Shown: in pieces, positions 26,377 to 36,303 of the stretch | Position numbering within the stretch: the stretch's first letter is position 1 | Layout: each line of letters begins with the position of its first letter | NCBI GenBank assembly: GCA_025354385.1 | Contig: JANXMZ010000034.1 | Location: 1-53,040 of the forward strand | Length of the DNA stretch: 53,040 nt | From: Bacteroidota bacterium | Lineage (GTDB): Bacteria; Bacteroidota; Bacteroidia; NS11-12g; UBA955 | Direction: 5' to 3' | Made by a program: the position numbers and the translations under genes | Notes under the pieces: generated by a model | Databases searched by the model: none | Told to the model about the DNA's origin: nothing | What the model saw: the letters and a program-made list of their open reading frames with translations, nothing else

Positions 26377-27078
26377 ATGAATCTATCTGAAAAAGTAGCT
26401 GTGGTAACTGGTGTAAGCAAAGGCATTGGGGCCGCTTTGTGTCAACAATTATTAGAAGAAGGTGCCATTGTGTTTGGTCTTGGTCGCAATGCATATCCTT
26501 ATACCCATCCTAATTTTACTTTTATACCTACCGATGTTAGAAATTATGAGGACGTAGAAAGGGCCTTTCAACAAGTATATAAAAGCACCAATCAGCAAAT
26601 TCATATTTTAGTAAATAATGCTGGATTGGGTTATTTTGGAAATGTCGAGGATATACCAATGTCGGAGTGGGATGAAATGATGCAAACCAACGTGAATGCC
26701 ATGTTTTATTGTACCCGTTTATCGGTGCCAGAAATGAAAGCCAATGGCATTGGTCATATTATAAATATAGCGAGTACTGCTGGTTTGGAAGGTATGCCAA
26801 TGGTAAGTGGTTATTGCGCTACTAAGTGGGCGGTGAAGGGTTTTTCGGAAAGTCTTTGGCGTGAGCTGAGAGATTTTAAAATCAAAGTAACTTGTGTTTA
26901 TCCTGGCTCTACAAAAACTGATTTCTTTAGAAACAGCCCGAATATTCAAGCACACGATTATATGCTAATGCCCCACGATGTGGCTGCAATGATGGTTTAT
27001 GCTTTAAAAACACCCGATAATTTTCACCAAGTAAATTTAGAGGTACGACCATTGCAGCCTAAGGGGCCAAAAAAATAA
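26377..27078 (+). CDS. Short-chain dehydrogenase/reductase (SDR)
   Basis: 233 residues, classical SDR. Cofactor loop TGVSKGIG at 11-18, structural NNAGLG at about 80-85, catalytic Ser133 (INIAS), Tyr146 and Lys150 (YCATK) in the normal spacing. It is an NAD(P)-dependent oxidoreductase of unknown substrate, similar in style to the 3-ketoacyl-ACP reductase group. It has its own promoter. It ends exactly where the giant T9SS gene on the other strand ends. Confidence 0.93.
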   Translation: MNLSEKVAVVTGVSKGIGAALCQQLLEEGAIVFGLGRNAYPYTHPNFTFIPTDVRNYEDVERAFQQVYKSTNQQIHILVNNAGLGYFGNVEDIPMSEWDEMMQTNVNAMFYCTRLSVPEMKANGIGHIINIASTAGLEGMPMVSGYCATKWAVKGFSESLWRELRDFKIKVTCVYPGSTKTDFFRNSPNIQAHDYMLMPHDVAAMMVYALKTPDNFHQVNLEVRPLQPKGPKK

Positions 27079-30000
27079 TTATCTCAACAAAGTTACCGTC
27101 CCTTCGTATCGGTATTCTTTTCCATCAAATCCTGTTACTTTTACGACCCAAGCATAAACATCTTGTTGGCAGTTTTCGTTCTTGAATTTTCCATTCCAAG
27201 TTTCATATTTATTATTGGTTTTCCATAACAATTCTCCCCAACGGTTGAATACCTCTAGGTGAAAAGATTTTTCGCCATTAACTACGACAAAGAATGTATT
27301 GTTCAATTGAGGTCCTGTACCCTCTGGACTAAAGGCTGTAGGCACAAATACGGTTACATCGGGTCCTATTACGCGTTGCTGACTTAAGGTATCCCAACAG
27401 GTCATATCTTCTAATAGTGTGCTATCTTTCGCCATCGAATAAGTGTAAGTTGATTTTAAGAAAACATAATAGTTATTAGTGTCTGCAGGATAATTGTGTA
27501 TCGGATTCACTAAATGGCTGCTGTCATCAGGATTAATACCATTGTTAAAGTACCACTCGTGGGTCATATCGCCCCATCTAATTTTTGATTGATTGATGAA
27601 CTTGAATTTTGGAAATGCAACAGTTGTAAATAAACCTGGGTCACTTATAAAGTTGGCCTTAGGTCGCGGTAATACTCTCACATAATCATTCAAATTTTTA
27701 GTATTGGTGCAAACCTCAGTTGGCAGGCTACCCCATTGATTGTGCACGCTTATTTTAACATCATACCAATTTGGAATTGATATCGGGTATTTTATCTCTT
27801 GGGGATTTCCGATGGTTGTATTCAAAACGCTATCACCATTGCCATAGTTCCAACTATATCTCAATTTAGATACATCTGTTGGTCGACTAACAATGGTTGT
27901 AAAATCAATACTTGCAGGTTCACATGTAACAAAATGTGGAGGCATTGTAAATACTGGATAAGGTTCTAAAATTAATTTCAAGTCTGCTTTAACTTGTGGG
28001 CATACACCTTCTGGATTACTTGAAATTGTGAGTAATGCTTCTCTGAGAATGGTATCTTGGGTGCTTTGATAATATTCGGTATTTGGTAAAGTTGGTCCTT
28101 TGGTAAATGTCCCATTGCCACTGCTACTCCACACAATTCCTTTGGTAATAAATTGACTGCTTGAAGTTAAAATGAACGGAGCATTTTCACATTGTTGGTA
28201 AGGCGTTTTGTTGGTGATTTTAATATTTGGTTGCGATTGAATGGTTTTAAAAGTAAAGCCAGTATCTGAACATTTTGTTAGTGGATTGGTGTATTTGTAA
28301 ATCAATTTAAATGGACCTTCATACTGTTTTGTTGCAAGACTTTTAGAAGGGTCGAAAGTTGAACCAGTTACAAAGGGTCCAGACCATGAACTGTTTGGAT
28401 CATTGTCAGGATAATTGCTTTTTAACTGAACAATATTTGAACTCGAACAAAGGGTATCAAGAGGCATTAATTTTATTTGAGGTAATCCATTCACATTTAG
28501 ATCTGTGCTATCGGTTACCGGACATCCGCTGGAAGTATCTGTGAATTTTAATTGATATTGACCGGCACCAGTACTTGGGTTGAAATATTTTTGAAACTTT
28601 ATAGCATTGTTTAAAGCATTTTTAACGGCAGCAATACTTTTGTCTCTCGAACCACCAAAAGCAACGCTGTTCCAGTATCCATTCGGGAAACGTTTGCCAC
28701 TGTTTTTCTCTATCACAAAACTATCTAATGCTAATAATGGATAATTGATACACTGACTAGGAATTGGGTCGAATTGTATTTCGGGTAAACGCACCACAGT
28801 GATGGTTGCAGTATCGCATTTTTGACAAGCGGTTGTTGGGTTTTTAAAACAATATTCTACAAAGTAATTGCCGGTTTTATTATTTTCTCCTTCCAAGCCA
28901 GGATCGAATATACATTTAATAGGTGGAAAGGATAAATTGTCTGAAAGTATTGCATCAGGATCGGCACCAGAATTTTCCGGAACAGAAAGGACTCTGTAAG
29001 TCTGAATACCACCAGTTTTTACAAATGGTGTATCTACTTGTTTATCTAAATTAATAAGGCCAGCTTTCTGACAGAAAATACCATTTTTAATATGCACGAG
29101 CGGATTGGGATAAAGGCGAATGGGTTTGCATGCGTAATTATAACATTTATTGCTATCTCTATAATCTATGCAAATGGAATCCCTTAACCCAGCTTGTGAC
29201 ATTTGATTGTTGGTTACAAATAATGGATAGTTATATACAAAGGGGGAAGAACCTCCAACTGGACCACCTGTAATCCAAGTAGGTTTTTTGTTTTGGTAAT
29301 AGCGCACATCCTTATGGGTTTTGCCATCTTGTCCAGTAGCGGAGCCTACTTCTAGTTTTGTTAAATTAATAGCACCATCAGCATAGCATCTTGGATTAAT
29401 GCCACCCCAATTCATAACAGGGAGCGAATTTACCTTAAGTATAAGAGTATCTAAATCTTTACAGATAACACCACCTTGTGTTACCTTTAATGAAAGTTCA
29501 TATGAACGGTTATTTTTTTGTGTAATTTTTGTTTTAAAAGCACTATCATTGGCCATTACAATACCAGTATTCAAATCAGTCCAAACAAATTGGCGCACAT
29601 AGCCTAATGGTCTGCGACTGGCTTTTACCTTTAAAGAATCTAAAATACAAATCTCTCTATCTGGCTTGGCTATTGCTACAACAGTATCATTCACAGCAAG
29701 GTTCATTGTATCACTAGTATGACAGCCAAGTATATCAATTACCTTAGCAATATATCTTCCCGCTATATTAATTGTTTTAAAGCGTGTGCTGTCGCCATCG
29801 GGTTGCCAATAGTAACGCATGGTATCTGCATTCTGTGCATCTAGGATCACATTTTCATAAGTACATATCCGTTTATCAGGACCAATATTTACTTTTGGAA
29901 GAGGTTGATATTTTACTTTAATGGTATCGGTATCAACACATTTATTTTTGTCTGTTAATTTCAATAAAATTTCGGTGCTAAAAGTTGGTTTTAAAGTAAA

Positions 30001-31701
30001 TTTATTAAAGGTGTCTTTAGTTTTAAAAATACCTGCTGGACTCTCCCAATGGTATTTATAATTTGGTACGCCAAATGCAATCAATGGTTTTAATACAAGG
30101 CTATCTCCAGCGCATATAAAAGTGTCTTTGCCAAATGATAATTCAACATCCAATATCGGAAGCATAATTACTGTATCAGTGTAAATAGTAGGACAATCGA
30201 CTGGTAAGTTATTGATGGTATGGGTAATAATATATTTACCACCTCTTTTGAATTTAAAACTATCGCGTTTTTGGAAACTTTTATAGTAGGGTAAACCTGA
30301 ATTAGTGCTATCGCGAATCACCCACTCGTAATTGTATTTTCCTTTATAATTGACGGTGTCTTTTGGATAAGAAGTAAAACGAAGTTTACCACAATTTAAT
30401 ATTTCGAATACACGCTTAGCTTGAGCTTTGGGTTTAACAACAATTAGGAAACCTTTATTGATTTTTGCTGGAGCAGGGTTGCAATTATCATCCACAGCAG
30501 TAACTGTAAATTGGTAAGCATAATCTCGGGCATCACCAATTTTAGTTTGCCAACAAAACTCGGCCGCTTTTTCTCTAGCTGTTGGGTCTATTATTCTAAA
30601 AGTAGCTTCTGGAATGCCATAATTCCAACTTAATTGAGTTGTATCATCGCGCGTAGCATTTACAGTCTTGGTATCGCGAGATTGAATGGTAAAACAGATC
30701 TTATTGCCCTCACACACTACTTGTTTGTTTTTAGTTGGAATTTCGGGCGGATTATTGTCCGCACATTTAATCACTACAAGTTGCATATCCCTCCTTGTTA
30801 CACCAATAAGGACATATTGGCCTGTAGCCGAATCCTTTCTATATTCGTCTATCTGAATAACAATTACACCTACTTCATCACATTTGGATGGAGTGAAAAT
30901 AATATCTCCGCTATTTTGGTCGAAAGTAATTCCACGAGGTGGTTTAGCATTTGGTAATCCTTTGCAATTAATAACGCCTGGAGGCAAACAAAATGGTGTC
31001 ATAGGAATACTAGGGGTAAAAGCACCTTGATAGGATTCGTTATCGTCATGGCCCTTTAATGGATTAGCTAAATGGTAAAATAAGCTATCGCCATCAACCG
31101 TTTCGAGTGCGCCATTATTAAAAATAAAAGGTAAATTGCAGCATATATAAGCCACTGGTGGAATAGAGAGCTGTGGTGAAGTATTGCATTTACCTTTTAT
31201 GTTGCATAAATCTATCATAGCTTCTGTATAGAGATTGCCTTGGGTTAAGGTAGTAATGGCGCTATTTCTGCAACATTGTTGCACCGAAAAATAGACCTTA
31301 CAACAACCATTCTTTTTGAATACATCAAAGGGAGATGAATTGAAATCAACAATACCCTTGAAAATATGTTCTTCAATACCTTCAGTACCAACAGTTGTGT
31401 TTTGAGGATTGCATGGCCCTGGAGTGCCTACACAAGTTGGTGTAATATCGTTTATCTCTGTTCGGGTATAAGTTATATCAACTGAGGATCCACAACCTGG
31501 GCTAAAAGCGCTAATTGCAGGATTGTTTAGAGGGATACCACGGCAATCGCGGTATACTTTCACAATGATTTGGTACTTGCCCGGACTAATACAAATGTAG
31601 GATACATCGCTGCCCATCATATGGGAGGCTATTGCTTGTTGATTGACAAATAAAATTGAAATAGTCAAAATGAGGAAGCGAACTAAAAATCTAAAATTCA
31701 T
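27079..31701 (-). CDS. Giant secreted protein with T9SS type B sorting domain
   Basis: 1540 residues on the minus strand. Signal peptide with cleavage near AIA-SHMMG; the SHMMGSDVSY start is typical of Bacteroidota gliding-associated proteins. The middle is a series of Ig-like or PKD-like modules rich in Cys and Asn. The end (about 1425-1540; FVPTAFSPEGTGPQLNNTFF...SFHLEVFNRWGELLWKTNN...W.GKF...VYAWVVKVTGFDGKEYRYEGTVTLLR) is the gliding-motility-associated type B CTD, which directs export through the T9SS to the cell surface, often non-covalently or by SprF-dependent linkage. The stop codon abuts that of the SDR gene (27078/27079) without a terminator. Confidence 0.92.
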   Translation of the reverse strand: MNFRFLVRFLILTISILFVNQQAIASHMMGSDVSYICISPGKYQIIVKVYRDCRGIPLNNPAISAFSPGCGSSVDITYTRTEINDITPTCVGTPGPCNPQNTTVGTEGIEEHIFKGIVDFNSSPFDVFKKNGCCKVYFSVQQCCRNSAITTLTQGNLYTEAMIDLCNIKGKCNTSPQLSIPPVAYICCNLPFIFNNGALETVDGDSLFYHLANPLKGHDDNESYQGAFTPSIPMTPFCLPPGVINCKGLPNAKPPRGITFDQNSGDIIFTPSKCDEVGVIVIQIDEYRKDSATGQYVLIGVTRRDMQLVVIKCADNNPPEIPTKNKQVVCEGNKICFTIQSRDTKTVNATRDDTTQLSWNYGIPEATFRIIDPTAREKAAEFCWQTKIGDARDYAYQFTVTAVDDNCNPAPAKINKGFLIVVKPKAQAKRVFEILNCGKLRFTSYPKDTVNYKGKYNYEWVIRDSTNSGLPYYKSFQKRDSFKFKRGGKYIITHTINNLPVDCPTIYTDTVIMLPILDVELSFGKDTFICAGDSLVLKPLIAFGVPNYKYHWESPAGIFKTKDTFNKFTLKPTFSTEILLKLTDKNKCVDTDTIKVKYQPLPKVNIGPDKRICTYENVILDAQNADTMRYYWQPDGDSTRFKTINIAGRYIAKVIDILGCHTSDTMNLAVNDTVVAIAKPDREICILDSLKVKASRRPLGYVRQFVWTDLNTGIVMANDSAFKTKITQKNNRSYELSLKVTQGGVICKDLDTLILKVNSLPVMNWGGINPRCYADGAINLTKLEVGSATGQDGKTHKDVRYYQNKKPTWITGGPVGGSSPFVYNYPLFVTNNQMSQAGLRDSICIDYRDSNKCYNYACKPIRLYPNPLVHIKNGIFCQKAGLINLDKQVDTPFVKTGGIQTYRVLSVPENSGADPDAILSDNLSFPPIKCIFDPGLEGENNKTGNYFVEYCFKNPTTACQKCDTATITVVRLPEIQFDPIPSQCINYPLLALDSFVIEKNSGKRFPNGYWNSVAFGGSRDKSIAAVKNALNNAIKFQKYFNPSTGAGQYQLKFTDTSSGCPVTDSTDLNVNGLPQIKLMPLDTLCSSSNIVQLKSNYPDNDPNSSWSGPFVTGSTFDPSKSLATKQYEGPFKLIYKYTNPLTKCSDTGFTFKTIQSQPNIKITNKTPYQQCENAPFILTSSSQFITKGIVWSSSGNGTFTKGPTLPNTEYYQSTQDTILREALLTISSNPEGVCPQVKADLKLILEPYPVFTMPPHFVTCEPASIDFTTIVSRPTDVSKLRYSWNYGNGDSVLNTTIGNPQEIKYPISIPNWYDVKISVHNQWGSLPTEVCTNTKNLNDYVRVLPRPKANFISDPGLFTTVAFPKFKFINQSKIRWGDMTHEWYFNNGINPDDSSHLVNPIHNYPADTNNYYVFLKSTYTYSMAKDSTLLEDMTCWDTLSQQRVIGPDVTVFVPTAFSPEGTGPQLNNTFFVVVNGEKSFHLEVFNRWGELLWKTNNKYETWNGKFKNENCQQDVYAWVVKVTGFDGKEYRYEGTVTLLR

Positions 31702-31772
31702 ATAATAAAAACACGAAATTTTAAATTTCCGTTGCCTTGGAAATAATTTTCTTGCAAATACTTATTATTCTC

Positions 31773-31780
31773 TACCTTTG
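31773..31780 (+). promoter_or_regulatory. -7 box (TACCTTTG) of tatA, with TTG at -33
   Basis: An exact TAnnTTTG match, with TTG at 31752-31754 and an 18-base spacer, close to the usual 19-21. It ends 23 bases before ATG 31804. Confidence 0.65.
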
Positions 31781-31803
31781 CAATAATTAAATAATTTAAT
31801 ATT

Positions 31804-32004
31804 ATGGGAAATTTAGGTGCAACCGAAATCATATTAATCATTGTTGCGATTCTTATATTGTTTGGAGGAAAAAAAATTCCAGAATTAATGCGTGGAGTTG
31901 GTCAAGGAATGCGTGAGTTTCAGAATGCTAAAAACAATGTAAAAAGCGAGATTGAAAAAAGCATGAACGAAAAACCTCAGGAGAAGTCAACAGACACAAA
32001 ATAA
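31804..32004 (+). CDS. tatA: Sec-independent protein translocase TatA
   Basis: 66 residues: a short N-terminal extracytoplasmic part, one membrane helix ([23 protein letters not shown]), the FGGKKIPEL hinge and an amphipathic helix ([23 protein letters not shown]) with a charged tail. This is the TatA/TatE type, which oligomerises to form the pore for folded proteins. It is preceded by a strong promoter and followed 19 bases later by gatA; linkage of tatA and gatA is probably incidental. tatC is not in the window. Confidence 0.93.
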   Translation: MGNLGATEIILIIVAILILFGGKKIPELMRGVGQGMREFQNAKNNVKSEIEKSMNEKPQEKSTDTK

Positions 32005-32023
32005 ATCCTGTATTTTTTGGTGC

Positions 32024-33442
32024 ATGAAAAAACGTTTTTCATCACTGGCCGAAATTCAAAATGAAATTTCTGCTGGTAACATTACTTTATCTTCTTTAGT
32101 CGATTATTATCTCAATCAGATTGACAAGTATAAGCATTTGAATGCTTTCCTCGAGGTCTATGCCTCCGAGGCCCTATTAAATGCGGAAATTATTCAGAAA
32201 AAAATAGATTCGAAAACGGCTGGAAAACTGGCGGGCATGGTAATTGCCATTAAAGATAATATTGTTTATCAAGGCCATCATTCTACTGCATCTTCAAAAA
32301 TTTTAGAAGGTTTTACTTCGCTCTTTTCCGCCACAGTGGTAGAAAGATTATTAGCCGAAGATGCCATTATTATTGGTCGCACCAATTGTGATGAATTTGC
32401 AATGGGTGCTAGTAACGAAAATTCAGCTTTTGGCCCTGTGTTAAATGCAGCCGATATAAGTAGAGTACCCGGTGGTAGTAGCGGAGGAAGTGCAGTAGCG
32501 GTGCAGGCCGACATGTGTTTAGCCTCATTGGGCAGCGATACGGGAGGTTCTATAAGACAACCTGCTGCTTTTACAGGGTTGTACGGCATTTATCCAACAT
32601 ATGGAAGAGTAAGTCGTTGGGGACTGATTGCCTTTGCAAGTAGTTTTGATCAAATTGGTCCATTTACAGCTAGCATTCAAGATATGGCTTTGTTGATGAG
32701 CATTATTGCAGGAGAAGATGAGCATGATGCTACCATGGCTCTTCAAAAAGCTGGTAGCAGTGAGATAGCCCCTTTAGCAAAAACTTTAAAGGTAGCTTAC
32801 ATCAATGATTGTCTAGAAAATGCGAGTTTGGATTCTGAGATAAAATTGAAGACAGAGGAATTTATTCAGTCTTTAAAAGACAAGGGACATGTTGTAGAAG
32901 GCATAGATTTTCCTTACCTCGATGCGATGGTGCCTTGTTATCAGGTTTTAACGACGGCCGAAGCAAGTAGCAATTTAAGTCGCTTTTCTGGGTTAATGTA
33001 CGGTTACAGAAGTAAAAATGCTTCCGATTTGGAAAGTACTTTTAAGAAAAGTAGAACCGAAGGCTTTGGGCCCGAAGTTCAGAGAAGAATTATGTTAGGT
33101 ACATTTGTATTGAGCAGCGATTATTATGATGCCTATTATACAAAAGCACAAAAGGTACGACAATTAATTCGCCAGAAAACGCTTGAGATATTTAATGATT
33201 ACGATGTTATTATAACACCTACCACCAGCACAACAGCGTTTAAGATTGGCGAAAAATCTAGCGACCCGGTTGCTATGTATCTGGCCGATTTATTTACTGT
33301 ACAATCTAACTTAGCAGGCATCCCAGCCTTATCAATTCCTGCGGGCAATCATTCTGAAAATAATTTACCCATTGGTATACAATTAATGGGGCGTCCTTTC
33401 GATGAAGCCTTGCTTTATAGCATTGCCAACGAAATGAAATAA
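32024..33442 (+). CDS. gatA: Aspartyl/glutamyl-tRNA amidotransferase subunit A
   Basis: 472 residues, amidase-signature enzyme. The catalytic triad is in place: Lys77 (AIKDN), cis-Ser152 (GGSSGGS) and nucleophile Ser176 (GSDTGGS). The positions and 472-residue length agree with GatA (S. aureus Lys79/Ser154/Ser178). It releases ammonia from Gln for transamidation of Glu-tRNA-Gln and Asp-tRNA-Asn with GatB and GatC, which lie elsewhere. A TPP riboswitch follows after 54 bases. Confidence 0.95.
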   Translation: MKKRFSSLAEIQNEISAGNITLSSLVDYYLNQIDKYKHLNAFLEVYASEALLNAEIIQKKIDSKTAGKLAGMVIAIKDNIVYQGHHSTASSKILEGFTSLFSATVVERLLAEDAIIIGRTNCDEFAMGASNENSAFGPVLNAADISRVPGGSSGGSAVAVQADMCLASLGSDTGGSIRQPAAFTGLYGIYPTYGRVSRWGLIAFASSFDQIGPFTASIQDMALLMSIIAGEDEHDATMALQKAGSSEIAPLAKTLKVAYINDCLENASLDSEIKLKTEEFIQSLKDKGHVVEGIDFPYLDAMVPCYQVLTTAEASSNLSRFSGLMYGYRSKNASDLESTFKKSRTEGFGPEVQRRIMLGTFVLSSDYYDAYYTKAQKVRQLIRQKTLEIFNDYDVIITPTTSTTAFKIGEKSSDPVAMYLADLFTVQSNLAGIPALSIPAGNHSENNLPIGIQLMGRPFDEALLYSIANEMK

Positions 33443-33496
33443 TTTTATTTTCTTACTTGCCTCTTATTTGATTTTTATTTCATTTCTTTGCACCAA

Positions 33497-33580
33497 AGTT
33501 TTGGGGTGCTGAAAAATATTTTAGCTGAGATTAAACCCACAGTACCTGGATAAGTGTAATTTACTGCGACAGGAAAAACT
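33497..33580 (+). promoter_or_regulatory. TPP (thiamin pyrophosphate) riboswitch
   Basis: The conserved order of the THI element is readable: GGGGTGCT, an AT-rich arm, AGCTGAGAT, ACCC, ACCTGGATAAGT, an AT-rich arm, ACTGCG, AGGAA. The closing stem P1 pairs AGTTTT (33497-33502) with AAAACT (33575-33580). A near-consensus -7 box (TTTCTTTG, 33483-33490) lies just upstream. A short hairpin AAGAT/ATCTT at about 33581-33595 may serve the expression platform. It lies 67 bases before ATG 33648 and would lower receptor expression when TPP is plentiful. Confidence 0.82.
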
Positions 33581-33647
33581 AAGATAGATAATCTTTTGAT
33601 TAGGATTATACAATTCTATCCCACAACTTTATTTTAATAAAAAGTAT

Positions 33648-36110
33648 ATGAAAATAAAGTTAACCCTCCTCTTGTTCATGGCGTTTATCGGATTAAATGC
33701 TCAAAACAATTCCACCACTTCTTTAAACATTTTTTGTATGGATGAAGACAGCAATGTGGTCAATGATTTTTTTTCCAAGTCTATTCATAACGACTCTGGT
33801 TTCTTTACGCTCAATAAAAATCATTACGAACTTAGACAAGGCAATACCTATACAATTGTCATCACTAAATTCGGATATTTCGAAAGCCGTGTAACCCTCA
33901 ATACAGAAAAGCAAACCGTGATGAATCTTGTATTTGTTCTTAAAGAAAAGGCCATTGAACAATCGGGTTTCATTTTAAAAGCAACAAGGGTTGATAAGAA
34001 TAATGCATTTGCTTATACAAATTTAGATGCAAAGGATTTAAAGTTGCAAAACCTCGGTCAGGATTTTACTTACTTATTAGGCAATACGGCCTCTGCTGTA
34101 ACCACCAGCGATGCAGGTGCTGGAGTAGGTTACACAGGTATACGCATTAGAGGGAGCGATGCCACCCGAATTAACGTTACTATTAATGGTATTCCTATTA
34201 ACGATGCGGAAAGTCATGGTGTTTATTGGGTAAATATGCCAGATTTGGCCAGTTCTACAAATAATGTTCAGGTACAAAGAGGTGTTGGTACAAGCACCAA
34301 TGGAAATGGTTCCTTCGGTGCCAATATAAGTATCAATAATATTGAAAACAGTAATTTACCGGGATTCCAAATTCAGCAGTCTTACGGTTCTTTCAATACG
34401 TCTAAAAGCAATTTGAAATTTAATACAGGAAAGATTGGGAACTTCTCTTTTAGTGGGAGACTCTCAAAAATTTCTAGCGATGGTTATATTGACAGAGCAA
34501 GTTCGCAGTTGTCCGCCTTTCAATTCAACATGAATTATTATAAGAATAAATGGGCTATTAATGCTTTAAGTTTTGGCGGTAAGGAAAAAACATACCAGTC
34601 GTGGTATGGTACACCTCAAAGCCGCTATGACAACAATACAGCAGCAATGCAAGCTTATAGCGATAGGAATTATTTATCGCCAGCGCAAACCAATAATTTA
34701 TTAAACAGTGGAAGAACCTATAACTTTTATACTTATAAAAATCAAACAGATAATTATTGGCAGAATCATTATCAGTTGCACATTGGCAAAGTATTGAATT
34801 CTAATTTTACATTTAAGACCTCGTTCTTTACAACCACAGGTAAAGGATATTATGAGGAGTTTAAAGATGGAGCAAAATATAGCAGTTATGGGGTCGCCAA
34901 TTTCATAACACCCACCAAAGATACTTTCACCAATACAGATTTGATTCGTCAGAAATGGTTAGACAATATTTATTATGGTAACTTTACTACTTTAGATTAT
35001 TCAAAGAAACGATTGAAAATTAATTCTGGAATAGGATATACAAGTTACCACGGTAAGCATTTTGGAAAAGTAATATGGGCAAGTATTGCTCAACCCTTTG
35101 GAAATGATTTTGAGTATTACAGAGCCAAGAGTGAAAAAAATGAAGTGAATGGTTTTGTTAAAGGAGAGTATCAAGCCACTAATTCATTAAAATTCATGGG
35201 GGAAATTCAAGTGCGTAACATCGATTATAGCAGTAGCGGCATTGGGTCTGATTTAACAGTCGTAAAATTCAAGCAGCATTATAATTTTATCAATCCAAAA
35301 GTAGGTATCAATTATCAATTGTCTAAAAAAAATCAACTATACAGTAGTTATAGTATTGGCAACAGAGAACCTGTGAGGTCCGATTTTACGGATAATTCTG
35401 ATAGCACCATCCCTAAAGCAGAGCACATGCAAGATTTAGAGTTGGGTTGGATTAATAAAGGCAAGTCTTATTTTATTCAAGTGAATGCCTATTATATGAA
35501 TTATAAAAATCAACTAGTATTAACAGGTGCATTGAACGATGTTGGTAATTCACTGAGGAAGAATGTAGCGCAATCATTCCGAAGAGGGGTTGAATTTATT
35601 GCTATGAAAACCATTTTGAAAGGAAAGACTGTTTTGGAAGGAAACCTAACCTTAAGTCAGAATAAGATAAAACAATTTGAGGATGTGTACTATGATTATG
35701 GCAATAACTATGACAATTTCATAGTAAAGAAGGACATCTATAAAAATACGGATATCTCATTTTCGCCTAATGCTATCGCCTATGTTGGAATAACAGATAA
35801 ACACATCAAAAATTTTCAGTTTGGGGCGAATGTAAAATATGTTGGAAAACAGTACTTAGATAACACCTCAAATAGGGGTTCAAAATTGAATGTTTATAGC
35901 ACATTAAATCTCTATTTTCAGAAGGAAATTAGACTTAAAAAGGTGCCATACATAGTAATAAGGGGGGCTGTCAATAACCTTGCTAGTATTAATTACACAA
36001 ACAATGGCTACACTTATAAATATATTGTAAATGGGGAATTAATCACAGAAAATTTTTATTATCCTCAAAGTAAAATTAATTTTTTATTCGGACTAGATTT
36101 CAAATTTTAA
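33648..36110 (+). CDS. TonB-dependent receptor, probable thiamin (precursor) importer
   Basis: 820 residues. Signal peptide (LLLFMAFIGLNAQ), an N-terminal carboxypeptidase-regulatory-like domain (about 25-110), a plug domain (about 110-240; GYTGIRIRGSDATRINVTINGIPI, VQVQRGVGTSTNG) and a 22-strand barrel to the C-terminal Phe. The TPP riboswitch upstream (33497-33580) identifies it as a thiamin-regulated receptor of the Omr1 type (family knowledge), moving thiamin or a precursor through the outer membrane with ExbB/ExbD/TonB energy. The barrel itself does not prove the substrate. It is followed by 193 bases and the giant T9SS gene. Confidence 0.9.
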   Translation: MKIKLTLLLFMAFIGLNAQNNSTTSLNIFCMDEDSNVVNDFFSKSIHNDSGFFTLNKNHYELRQGNTYTIVITKFGYFESRVTLNTEKQTVMNLVFVLKEKAIEQSGFILKATRVDKNNAFAYTNLDAKDLKLQNLGQDFTYLLGNTASAVTTSDAGAGVGYTGIRIRGSDATRINVTINGIPINDAESHGVYWVNMPDLASSTNNVQVQRGVGTSTNGNGSFGANISINNIENSNLPGFQIQQSYGSFNTSKSNLKFNTGKIGNFSFSGRLSKISSDGYIDRASSQLSAFQFNMNYYKNKWAINALSFGGKEKTYQSWYGTPQSRYDNNTAAMQAYSDRNYLSPAQTNNLLNSGRTYNFYTYKNQTDNYWQNHYQLHIGKVLNSNFTFKTSFFTTTGKGYYEEFKDGAKYSSYGVANFITPTKDTFTNTDLIRQKWLDNIYYGNFTTLDYSKKRLKINSGIGYTSYHGKHFGKVIWASIAQPFGNDFEYYRAKSEKNEVNGFVKGEYQATNSLKFMGEIQVRNIDYSSSGIGSDLTVVKFKQHYNFINPKVGINYQLSKKNQLYSSYSIGNREPVRSDFTDNSDSTIPKAEHMQDLELGWINKGKSYFIQVNAYYMNYKNQLVLTGALNDVGNSLRKNVAQSFRRGVEFIAMKTILKGKTVLEGNLTLSQNKIKQFEDVYYDYGNNYDNFIVKKDIYKNTDISFSPNAIAYVGITDKHIKNFQFGANVKYVGKQYLDNTSNRGSKLNVYSTLNLYFQKEIRLKKVPYIVIRGAVNNLASINYTNNGYTYKYIVNGELITENFYYPQSKINFLFGLDFKF

Positions 36111-36303
36111 AATTGTTTAACAAATTAAAATAAAAGATAAACAAAATAATTTTTTAAAATGTGAATTTGTGGTGGAAATTAAAATTAAATAAACTATAAA
36201 TCAAGTATATATGAAAAAATAAGCCCAAAAAAAACAACTTTTCAAAAAGCATTGTTGGAATAAATTCTAGAAGCTAACTTGAACATATTATCAATTTAGT
36301 GAT

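Noticed and set aside
33581..33647. Terminator in the TPP leader
   Set aside because: A 5-base hairpin without a long T run was seen; too weak to call, so the riboswitch mechanism is left open.
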